Of a DNA stretch of 5,558 nt, positions 1 to 5,245 are shown in pieces. Location: contig CAAGII010000180.1 of the NCBI GenBank assembly GCA_900769875.1, positions 1 through 5,558 on the forward strand. The letters are read 5' to 3'. Source of the DNA: Clostridia bacterium. Its GTDB lineage: Bacteria; Bacillota; Clostridia; Christensenellales; Aristaeellaceae. The position numbers and the translations under genes are program-made. The notes under the pieces were generated by a model. That model ran no database searches. It was given only the letters and a program-made list of their open reading frames with translations, and was not told the origin of the DNA. The stretch's first letter is position 1; each line of letters begins with the position of its first letter.

Positions 1-294
1 ATGGCAGCCTGCGATGCGAGGAACAGGGGACAAACCTATGCCTCCAAGGGCGTTCAGGCTGTCGCGGTGGAGCGCATCGAGCGCCCGCAGGGTGGGGTTG
101 ACGTCAATCACGGCAGCGCAGAGCAGCTGACTGCGCTGCCCAATATCGGGCCTGTCCGCGCGCAGGCGATCATCGACGAGCGCGAGGCAAGAGGCCCCTT
201 TCATTACCCGGAGGATCTGATGGACGTCAAGGGCATTGGCGAAAAGCGCCTTGCCGAAATGCGGGATATGCTGTGGTTTGATATGGAAGAATAA
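1..294 (+). CDS. ComEA-like helix-hairpin-helix DNA-binding protein, C-terminal part (5' end cut by window)
   Basis: The 97 visible residues end in a tandem helix-hairpin-helix pair. The first is about residues 37-62 (VNHGSAEQLTALPNIGP followed by an RAQAIIDERE helix), with the LPNIG hairpin at 46-50. The second is about 69-91, with the hairpin VKGIG at 76-80. This arrangement, with N-G/S-A-x-x-L before the first hairpin, is that of the C-terminal domain of ComEA, the competence protein that binds incoming double-stranded DNA outside the membrane. Complete ComEA proteins also carry an N-terminal membrane anchor and usually an SLBB domain. Neither is visible, and the ATG falls on base 1, so I read this as the tail of a longer gene and the first methionine as probably internal. 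Residues 1-35 look like a linker. dnaX starts 20 bases after the stop, so the two are probably cotranscribed. It could instead be another small HhH protein; the comEA symbol is withheld because the N-terminus is missing. Confidence 0.8.
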   Translation: MAACDARNRGQTYASKGVQAVAVERIERPQGGVDVNHGSAEQLTALPNIGPVRAQAIIDEREARGPFHYPEDLMDVKGIGEKRLAEMRDMLWFDMEE

Positions 295-300
295 CATCGC

Positions 301-306
301 GGGAGG
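301..306 (+). promoter_or_regulatory. Ribosome binding site of dnaX
   Basis: GGGAGG lies 8 bases before the ATG at 315, in the 20-base gap after the ComEA-like gene. It supports the 315 start, which also gives the conserved N-terminus MAYQVLYRQWRP of DnaX proteins. Confidence 0.75.
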
Positions 307-314
307 GTGACGGC

Positions 315-1934
315 ATGGCGTATCAGGTGCTGTACAGGCAGTGGCGACCGAAGGATTTTTCATCCATGGTCGCGCAGGAGGCTGTGATCGCAACCCTCCG
401 CAATCAGGTCATGTCAGGGCGGATCGCTCATGCGTATCTGTTCTGCGGCAGCAGGGGAACCGGCAAGACATCCACGGCGAAGATCATGTCAAGGGCGATC
501 AACTGCGAGCATCCCAGACAGGGCGATCCCTGCGGCGAGTGCCCGACATGCCGTTTGCTGATGCAGGACGAAAGCCTGGATGTGACGGAGATTGACGCCG
601 CCAGCAACAACGGTGTGGATGAAATCCGTGATCTGCGCGAAACGGTCAAGTATCCGCCGCAGAACGCGAAATACAAGGTATACATCATCGACGAGGTGCA
701 CATGCTCTCCGCGTCCGCGTTCAACGCGCTTCTCAAAACGCTGGAGGAGCCGCCCGCGCACGCGGTGTTCATCCTCGCGACCACCGAGCCGCAGAAGCTG
801 CCTGCCACCATCCTCTCGCGCTGCCAGCGCTACGACTTCGGGCGCATTCCGGCGGCTCAGATTGCGGGCAGGCTGCGCGAGGCGGTCGAGGGCGAGCAAG
901 CCACTGCGGATGACCGCGCGCTGAATATGATCGCCCGCGCCGCAGAGGGCGGCATGCGCGACGCGCTCTCCATCCTCGATATGTGTCTTGGATACCAGCA
1001 CGACGTCACGGAGGAGCTCGTTCGTCGCGTGCTGGGCACGAGCGACAGGAGCTTTCTGTTCCGCTTTGCGGAATGCCTGCAGAATGAGGATGCCGCGTCG
1101 CTGCTTGCAATGATCGACGAAATGATGCGCACAGGGCGCGATCCCGTCGTGTTTGCCAAGGACGTCAGCCAGCACCTTCGCGCACTGATGATCGCGCAGT
1201 GCTGCCCGGACGACCTCCCGTCTCTGCTGGATGTGACGAGCGAGGACGCGGAGGCCTATCAGGGTCAGGCCGAGGGCTTCACACCCACGCGCTTGATGAG
1301 CATGATTGATCTTTTCATGGCGGTGGAAACCGAGCTGCGCTACGCCTCCTCGCCGCGCATTGCGCTTGAAGCGGCTGCGCTTAGGGCTTGTCTGCGTACG
1401 GGAGAAAACGATACCGCCGCCATGGTCGAGCGCATTGCGGAGCTGGAAAAGCAGGTCGCCCGGCTGACGGAGCAGCTCAAAAGCGGCGTTCGTGTTCCAA
1501 CACAGCCCGAGCCCAAGCCTGTCAAGGAGAAGCCGCAGGAAGCGCCCAAGCCTGCCAAGCCAGCCGTGCTGACGCCCACCGGGAGAAGCGCTGAGGACGC
1601 ATGGAAGGAAGCGCTCAACTGGCTCAAGCGGAATGACGCGAGCATCTACGGGATGCTGTCGCAGGGGCGCTTTGCCGGCGCGCAGGACAACTGCTACCGG
1701 TGGGAGGCTCCTGGCGGAATGGACTTTTTCGTTACAGCCATGAACGTTCCGGCTAAGCGTGAGGCGGTTGCGGCCGCGATCACACAGGCGGCGGGCGTTC
1801 AAAGCATTTTTGAAGCGGTTCTGCCGGGAGTGCAGCGCTCGCAGAGCGAGGAGAAGAGCGAGCAGTCGCTGCTGGGCGCGCTTGCGAATACCTTCGGCCC
1901 TGAAAACCTGTCAGTGCAGGAGGAAAGGCAATGA
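315..1934 (+). CDS. dnaX: DNA polymerase III subunit gamma/tau
   Basis: This is the clamp-loader ATPase that opens the beta clamp and loads it on primed DNA, and links the polymerase cores at the fork. At 539 residues it is close to the Bacillus-type length. The AAA+ module is intact: N-terminal YQVLYRQWRP, Walker A GSRGTGKT at 45-52, a zinc module with cysteines 64, 73, 76 and 79, Walker B IIDEVH at 124-129, sensor 1 ATTEPQK at 155-161, the SRC motif with the arginine finger at 168-170, and the sensor 2 motif GMRDALS at 213-219. The helical collar domain runs to about 360. A likely coiled coil (about 367-389) and a Pro/Lys/Glu linker (about 394-420) lead to a small C-terminal tau-type domain (about 425-505). 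No A-AAA-AAG slippery site is seen, so a separate gamma form by E. coli-type frameshifting is not supported. The stop overlaps the next start as ATGA. Identification is very secure. Confidence 0.98.
   Translation: MAYQVLYRQWRPKDFSSMVAQEAVIATLRNQVMSGRIAHAYLFCGSRGTGKTSTAKIMSRAINCEHPRQGDPCGECPTCRLLMQDESLDVTEIDAASNNGVDEIRDLRETVKYPPQNAKYKVYIIDEVHMLSASAFNALLKTLEEPPAHAVFILATTEPQKLPATILSRCQRYDFGRIPAAQIAGRLREAVEGEQATADDRALNMIARAAEGGMRDALSILDMCLGYQHDVTEELVRRVLGTSDRSFLFRFAECLQNEDAASLLAMIDEMMRTGRDPVVFAKDVSQHLRALMIAQCCPDDLPSLLDVTSEDAEAYQGQAEGFTPTRLMSMIDLFMAVETELRYASSPRIALEAAALRACLRTGENDTAAMVERIAELEKQVARLTEQLKSGVRVPTQPEPKPVKEKPQEAPKPAKPAVLTPTGRSAEDAWKEALNWLKRNDASIYGMLSQGRFAGAQDNCYRWEAPGGMDFFVTAMNVPAKREAVAAAITQAAGVQSIFEAVLPGVQRSQSEEKSEQSLLGALANTFGPENLSVQEERQ
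1511..1559 (+). repeat. Imperfect direct repeat in the dnaX linker
   Basis: A 16-base unit at 1511-1526 (GCCCAAGCCTGTCAAG) recurs at 1544-1559 with one difference (GCCCAAGCCTGCCAAG). The period is 33 bases, which is 11 codons and so in frame. It encodes the PKPVK and PKPAK segments of the flexible Pro/Lys linker of DnaX. A small internal duplication in a low-constraint linker is the likely origin. Confidence 0.6.
1918..1923 (+). promoter_or_regulatory. Ribosome binding site of the GNAT gene, inside dnaX
   Basis: A full AGGAGG sits 7 bases before the ATG at 1931, within the last codons of dnaX. It is a strong independent site, so the acetyltransferase can be translated both by re-initiation at the ATGA overlap and by fresh ribosomes. 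Confidence 0.7.
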
Positions 1935-2713
1935 CGGGTCAAAAGAGCTGCGGGCACTTGTTTGACGGCGTTCCCTGCCTGCATGGCATCATTCAGGCGG
2001 GCCTTCACGGCATGGGTCGTGTATGGCTGTCAGATGAGCGTGAACCGCGCGCCGGAGTGATGACGTGCGGAGACGTCCTAATCTGCGCGGGCGAAGCGGA
2101 GGAGCGCGACATCGAGCTTCTGCGCGGCGCGGTATGCAGCGACCGGCGCGAATGGGTTGCATGGTGCCCCGGTCAATGGCGTGCGCTGCTGTCGGGGATC
2201 CGAAATTTTCGCGTAGAAACGCGCTATGCGTTTGATCCCGGTATACTGCCCGATCCCCGCGCGGTTCGGGCGCTTCTTGATGGCATGCCCGGCGATCTTT
2301 GCGCGGTGCCTCTGGAGGGCGCGTGGATTTCATGGTGCAGGCAGCATGCGTGGAGCCGCGATTTCGTCAGCTGCTATGCATCGGCGGACGAGTTTACGGC
2401 CATCAGCGCGGGTGTGCTTCTCCTCAGGGACGATGAGCCTGTCAGCGGTGCAAGCGGCTATGTCAGCTATCCCGGGGGGATCGAGGTGCAGGTGCAGACG
2501 CGCGACGATCAGCAGGGGAAGGGCTATGCGACCCTTGCTTCCGCGGCGCTCCTCCTGCGATGCCACGAAAAGGGCATCAGAGCAACGTGGGACGCAGCCA
2601 ATGCCGCGTCGGCGGCCATTGCGGCGAAGCTCGGCTACAGACAAATCATGCCGTACGAGGCGCTGATTGTCCCTCCTTCGGATGCGGGGATGGAAGAAGG
2701 GGGCAAAGCATGA
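1931..2713 (+). CDS. GNAT-family N-acetyltransferase (PF12746-like)
   Basis: This is a predicted cytoplasmic acetyl-CoA-dependent acyltransferase of 260 residues; the substrate is unknown. The C-terminal half carries the GNAT fold: strand EVQVQT at 185-190, the acetyl-CoA pyrophosphate loop QQGKGYA at 194-200, and the segment TWDAANAASAAIAAKLGY at 219-236, which matches the W-D-A-x-N-x-x-S-x-x-x-A-x-K-L-G-Y signature of the GNAT_acetyltran group. The N-terminal GRVWLSDEREPRAGVM (29-44) also fits that group, so the protein looks full length, not a fused fragment. Some members of this family are related to the zwittermicin self-resistance protein ZmaR, but most are uncharacterised, so no resistance role is claimed. 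The start is fixed by AGGAGG 7 bases upstream and by the 4-base ATGA overlap with dnaX. It ends in another ATGA overlap with the glycosyltransferase. Ten cysteines in 260 residues is high for such a protein. Family membership is from recognised motifs only. Confidence 0.85.
   Translation: MTGQKSCGHLFDGVPCLHGIIQAGLHGMGRVWLSDEREPRAGVMTCGDVLICAGEAEERDIELLRGAVCSDRREWVAWCPGQWRALLSGIRNFRVETRYAFDPGILPDPRAVRALLDGMPGDLCAVPLEGAWISWCRQHAWSRDFVSCYASADEFTAISAGVLLLRDDEPVSGASGYVSYPGGIEVQVQTRDDQQGKGYATLASAALLLRCHEKGIRATWDAANAASAAIAAKLGYRQIMPYEALIVPPSDAGMEEGGKA
2672..2703 (+). promoter_or_regulatory. Predicted RNA stem masking the glycosyltransferase ribosome binding site
   Basis: CCTCCTTC at 2672-2679 can pair continuously with GAAGGGGG at 2696-2703 (eight pairs, one of them a G-U wobble), leaving a 16-base loop. 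The 3' arm contains the purine-rich AAGGGGG (2697-2703) that lies 6 bases before the ATG at 2710. The stem lies wholly inside the end of the acetyltransferase gene, so a ribosome translating it would open the stem. The pairing is seen in the sequence; the regulatory role is inferred. Confidence 0.4.
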
Positions 2714-3573
2714 TCAGCGTGGTGATCCCGGTGTACAACCGTGCGCACCTCATCGAACGCGCCATCCGAAGTGTGCTCAGCCAGCAGTGCGACGAGCCGA
2801 TTGAGGTGCTGGTGGTCGATGATCATTCTGATGACGGTACGGCGGAGGTTGTATCGTCCATTCAGGATGAACGTGTGCAGTGGATATCACTTCCGCAGCG
2901 TTCGGGCGCATGCGCCGCGCGCAATGCCGGTATTGACCGTGCGCGCGGAGACTGGATCGCATTTCAGGACAGCGATGACGAGTGGATGCCCGGCAAGCTC
3001 CAGATACAGCTTAACGCACTTGGCCGAACAGGAGCCGGTCTTGTGTTCACGTCTTTTTGGCGGGTCTATGAGGACGGTGGCGAGCTGCTCTTTCCGCATG
3101 ATGATACGCCCGATGGCGAGATACACTATAAGCAGCTGCTGTATGAGAATCTCGCGAGCACCCAGACGATCATGGCGCGCGCCGATGTGATGCGCTCGCT
3201 CCGCTTTGACGAGCGGTATCCCAGACTACAGGACTGGGAGATGGTTCTTCGCGCGGCGCAGAAATACCGCGTTGTTTCTATACGAAAGCCGTGTGTTCGC
3301 GTTTATATGCAGCCAGACAGCATCTCCAGACACCCTGAGTATCTGCTGCAGGCGCAGCGGATGCTGTTTCAGGCTCACAGGAACGCGATTGTATGCAACA
3401 GCTTGCTGTGCAGACGGTGGATGATTGCAATGACCACAGCCGCGCGCGAATGCGGAGATTGCGCCACGGGCGATCTTGTGCGCCTGCTTTCCTGCCGTCA
3501 CAGTATACCGCTGAATATGGAGCTGCTTGCGCGCGCCGCTGTGGAAAAACTGCGCGCCGCTGTCCGCGCTTGA
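2710..3573 (+). CDS. Family 2 (GT-A fold) glycosyltransferase
   Basis: This protein of 287 residues should transfer a sugar from a nucleotide-sugar donor to an unknown acceptor, probably for a cell-surface polysaccharide or lipid. The GT2 hallmarks are in order: N-terminal MISVVIPVYNRAHLIERAI with the P-V-Y-N motif, VLVVDDHSDDGT at 33-44 for nucleotide binding, the RNAGI helix at 71-75, the metal-binding QDSDDEW at 87-93 with D88-x-D90, and LQDWEM at 173-178, where D175-W-E177 is the place of the catalytic base. No membrane segment is seen, so it is likely cytoplasmic or peripheral. I chose the ATG at 2710 because it starts at the conserved strand, has AAGGGGG 6 bases upstream and overlaps the previous stop as ATGA. 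A longer reading from 2560 adds 50 residues without GT2 character. The stop lies inside the -35 box of the gpsA promoter. There is no terminator after it. The acceptor cannot be named from sequence. Confidence 0.93.
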   Translation: MISVVIPVYNRAHLIERAIRSVLSQQCDEPIEVLVVDDHSDDGTAEVVSSIQDERVQWISLPQRSGACAARNAGIDRARGDWIAFQDSDDEWMPGKLQIQLNALGRTGAGLVFTSFWRVYEDGGELLFPHDDTPDGEIHYKQLLYENLASTQTIMARADVMRSLRFDERYPRLQDWEMVLRAAQKYRVVSIRKPCVRVYMQPDSISRHPEYLLQAQRMLFQAHRNAIVCNSLLCRRWMIAMTTAARECGDCATGDLVRLLSCRHSIPLNMELLARAAVEKLRAAVRA

Positions 3574-3598
3574 CAACCAAACAATAATACGATATAAT
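3570..3598 (+). promoter_or_regulatory. Perfect sigma-A/sigma-70 promoter for gpsA
   Basis: TTGACA at 3570-3575 and TATAAT at 3593-3598 are separated by exactly 17 bases, a full match to the consensus in both boxes and spacing. The surrounding AT-rich sequence stands out from the GC-rich genes on both sides. Transcription should start about 3604-3606, some 40 bases before the gpsA start. The last T of the preceding coding sequence and its TGA stop (3571-3573) form part of the -35 box. No extended -10 TG is present. Confidence 0.9.
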
Positions 3599-3605
3599 AC
3601 ATTAT

Positions 3606-3622
3606 GCAGTTGAACAAACTGC
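3606..3622 (+). promoter_or_regulatory. Inverted repeat at the predicted gpsA transcript start
   Basis: GCAGTT (3606-3611) and AACTGC (3617-3622) are perfect complements around the 5-base loop GAACA. The repeat begins within a base or two of the predicted start of transcription, so it could be a 5'-end hairpin in the RNA or an operator in the DNA. It is not followed by a T-run, so it is not an intrinsic terminator. Confidence 0.45.
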
Positions 3623-3629
3623 TGACTTC

Positions 3630-3635
3630 AGGAGG
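3630..3635 (+). promoter_or_regulatory. Ribosome binding site fixing the TTG start of gpsA
   Basis: AGGAGG, continuing as AAAG, lies 8 bases before the TTG at 3644. No ATG or GTG in this frame lies between it and the conserved N-terminal strand, so the site decides the TTG start. Confidence 0.85.
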
Positions 3636-3643
3636 AAAGACCA

Positions 3644-4660
3644 TTGTCCAAAGCGATAACCGTCCTTGGTGCGGGTACATGGGGTACTGCGCTTGCGCGT
3701 GTACTGGCGGTGAACGGGCATCATGTGACCGTGTGGTCGGCTTTACCCGGGGAGGTGGAGCAGCTTGCGGCGACACGGAAGCATCCTAATCTGCCGGGGA
3801 TGACGATTCCAGGCAACATCCGCTTTACAGGTGATATCAGCGCATGCGCTGGGCAGGATGTGGTGCTGTTTGCGGTTCCGTCGATTTTCCTGCGTGATAC
3901 GGCGAAAAAGGCGAAACCCTATCTTGCGGACGGGCAGATCATTGTGGATGTCGCCAAGGGCATTGAGCCCGGAACGCTTCTGACCATGACCGGCGTGATT
4001 CAGGACGAGCTGCAGAAGGATGGCGGCCATCAGGGCATTCACATGGTCGCGCTCAGCGGGCCGACGCACGCGGAGGAGGTTGCGCTGGATATGCCGACCT
4101 CCATCATTTCGGCCTGCAAGGACATCGCGGTGGCAAAGGAGATCCAGCAAATCTTCATGAACACCTGTCTCCGCCCCTATACGAACACTGATGTGCTGGG
4201 CGTGGAGCTTTGCGGAGCGCTGAAGAACATCGTCGCCCTCGCATCCGGCATTTCCGCCGGGCTGGGGTATGGCGATAATAGCCGCGCCGCGCTGATCACC
4301 CGCGGCATGGTGGAAATGACGCGGCTCGGGCTCGCCATGGGCTGCGTGGAGCAAACCTTCTCCGGGCTTGCGGGCGTGGGCGATATGATCGTGACCGCGA
4401 CCAGCACGCACAGCCGCAACAACAACTGCGGACGGCTCATTGGCGAAGGGATGACGCCAGAGGAGGCTGTGCGCACTGTGGGGCAGACGGTGGAGGGCAT
4501 TTACGCGCTGCCGGCCGCGCTGCAGCTTGCCGCGAAGTATCAGGTGGAGATGCCCATTGTGGAGGCAGTGGACGCCATCATCAACCATCACGCTGACCCC
4601 GCAAGGGTTGCGCTCGCGCTCATGATGCGTGACCCAAAGTCGGAGGATGACAGGTTTTGA
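3644..4660 (+). CDS. gpsA: NAD(P)-dependent glycerol-3-phosphate dehydrogenase
   Basis: GpsA reduces dihydroxyacetone phosphate to sn-glycerol-3-phosphate in the cytoplasm, supplying the backbone of membrane phospholipids. The 338 residues match the usual family length. The N-terminal Rossmann domain has GAGTWG at 9-14 and the strand VVLFAVPS at 73-80. AKGIE at 104-108 and SGPTHAEEV at 138-146 are the conserved substrate and cofactor segments. The C-terminal helical domain has GALKN at 191-195 with the catalytic lysine K194, NSRAALITRG at 212-221, AGVGD ending in D247, SRNNNCG at 257-263 and VEG at 283-285. The gene starts with TTG, supported by AGGAGG 8 bases upstream, and has its own consensus promoter. 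Its stop overlaps the TTG start candidate of the VanZ-family gene as TTGA. All key residues are present and the identification is very secure. Confidence 0.98.
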   Translation: MSKAITVLGAGTWGTALARVLAVNGHHVTVWSALPGEVEQLAATRKHPNLPGMTIPGNIRFTGDISACAGQDVVLFAVPSIFLRDTAKKAKPYLADGQIIVDVAKGIEPGTLLTMTGVIQDELQKDGGHQGIHMVALSGPTHAEEVALDMPTSIISACKDIAVAKEIQQIFMNTCLRPYTNTDVLGVELCGALKNIVALASGISAGLGYGDNSRAALITRGMVEMTRLGLAMGCVEQTFSGLAGVGDMIVTATSTHSRNNNCGRLIGEGMTPEEAVRTVGQTVEGIYALPAALQLAAKYQVEMPIVEAVDAIINHHADPARVALALMMRDPKSEDDRF

Positions 4661-5178
4661 CCCACGCAGGGCATGGGGAGGCGATGGCATTGCGCAAAAA
4701 GCGAATGCTGCAGTGCGCGCTCGGCGCTGGTATTGCGCTGGTCATGCTGATGATCTTCCTGTTTTCCGCGCAGGTGGCGGAAGCCTCCAATCAGGCAAGT
4801 GAGTCGGTGCTGGAGCGGATTCTTGGCTGGTTTCAGCCCCTGATATCGCTCGTGACCGGAAGGGAGACCATCGCGCATGACGAGCTGCTGTTCATCCTGC
4901 GCAAGATCGGGCATTTCTCAGAGTACGCGCTTCTTGGATTCCTGATTTACCTGCTGGGAAGGCTCAGCGCATGGAAGTATCCCGCCGCGGTGTCGCTGCT
5001 TTCCTCAGTGGCGTACGCCGCAACGGATGAATTCCATCAGATGTTTACGGACGGGCGCGGCCCGTCAGTCCGCGACGTCGGCATTGACGGCTGTGGCGCG
5101 TTTGCGGGCATCCTGCTGGCGATGCTGGTCTGCCGGATCATCCGCCGCGTCAAATCCGGCAACGGATCTCGTACCTGA
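4657..5178 (+). CDS. VanZ-family membrane protein
   Basis: This is a small integral membrane protein with four likely membrane helices, at about residues 21-38, 89-103, 107-122 and 147-162 in this reading. VanZ (PF04892) marks are FSAQ at 36-39 with N45 and S48/S50 after it, RKIGHFSEYALLGF at 82-95, and TDEFHQMFTDGRGPSVRDVGID at 123-144. Enterococcal VanZ gives low teicoplanin resistance, but most relatives have no known role and no van genes are here, so resistance should not be assumed. The start is uncertain. The TTG at 4657 overlaps the gpsA stop and has GGAGG 10 bases upstream. The ATG at 4684 (164 residues) begins at the natural MALRKKRM before the first helix, but its GGAGG is only 2 bases away. 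A TTG at 4690 would have that same GGAGG 8 bases away. The coupling to gpsA suggests a shared transcript and an envelope role. Confidence 0.9.
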   Translation: MTHAGHGEAMALRKKRMLQCALGAGIALVMLMIFLFSAQVAEASNQASESVLERILGWFQPLISLVTGRETIAHDELLFILRKIGHFSEYALLGFLIYLLGRLSAWKYPAAVSLLSSVAYAATDEFHQMFTDGRGPSVRDVGIDGCGAFAGILLAMLVCRIIRRVKSGNGSRT

Positions 5179-5180
5179 CA

Positions 5181-5209
5181 GGGACACGGCATAGAATATG
5201 CCATATCAT
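5181..5209 (+). promoter_or_regulatory. Possible weak promoter before glmM
   Basis: GGGACA (5181-5186, four of six -35 bases) and TATCAT (5204-5209, five of six -10 bases) are 17 bases apart. They lie in the 67-base gap between the VanZ-family gene and glmM, and would start transcription near 5216, at the edge of the palindrome. The match is modest and read-through from the gpsA promoter could be enough. Confidence 0.3.
5188..5202 (+). repeat. Small inverted repeat in the glmM leader
   Basis: GGCATA and TATGCC pair perfectly across a GAA loop. No T-run follows, so it is not a standard intrinsic terminator. If the weak promoter is real, the repeat lies in its spacer and could be a protein site; otherwise it is a small RNA hairpin between the two genes. 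Confidence 0.4.
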
Positions 5210-5216
5210 GTTGGAC

Positions 5217-5230
5217 GCAGCAGCTGCTGC
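5217..5230 (+). repeat. Perfect 14-bp palindrome before the glmM ribosome binding site
   Basis: GCAGCAGCTGCTGC equals its own reverse complement over all 14 bases. It ends 4 bases before the AAGGAG of glmM (5234-5239). It could be an operator for a dimeric regulator, but short GC-rich palindromes also arise by chance and no regulator is identified. Confidence 0.45.
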
Positions 5231-5245
5231 ATGAAGGAGAGTATC

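Noticed and set aside
489..1802. A 437-codon open frame on the minus strand opposite dnaX
   Set aside because: It lies entirely within a certain dnaX gene, its product is rich in Arg, His and Leu without any recognisable domain, and long antisense frames are expected opposite GC-rich coding sequence.
315..1934. Programmed frameshift in dnaX producing a short gamma form
   Set aside because: No A-AAA-AAG or similar slippery heptamer with a following stem was found; the short A-runs (for example near 1445 and 1480) do not fit the pattern.
2560..2709. A 50-codon N-terminal extension of the glycosyltransferase
   Set aside because: It overlaps the end of the acetyltransferase, lacks GT2 features, and the ATG at 2710 has a better ribosome site and starts at the conserved first strand.
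3743..4690. A 315-codon open frame on the minus strand opposite gpsA
   Set aside because: It is a shadow of a conserved gene with the same composition bias, no motif and no ribosome site of note.
4657..5178. Glycopeptide resistance gene vanZ
   Set aside because: Only family membership is supported; there are no vanHAX or regulator genes nearby and most VanZ-like proteins are not linked to resistance.
5188..5202. Intrinsic terminator after the VanZ-family gene
   Set aside because: The stem is only 6 bp, AT-containing, and is followed by ATATCATG, not a T-run.
5231..5245. Upstream in-frame ATG as the glmM start
   Set aside because: The ribosome site AAGGAG would fall within the coding sequence and the conserved protein begins at MGRYFGTDG from 5246.
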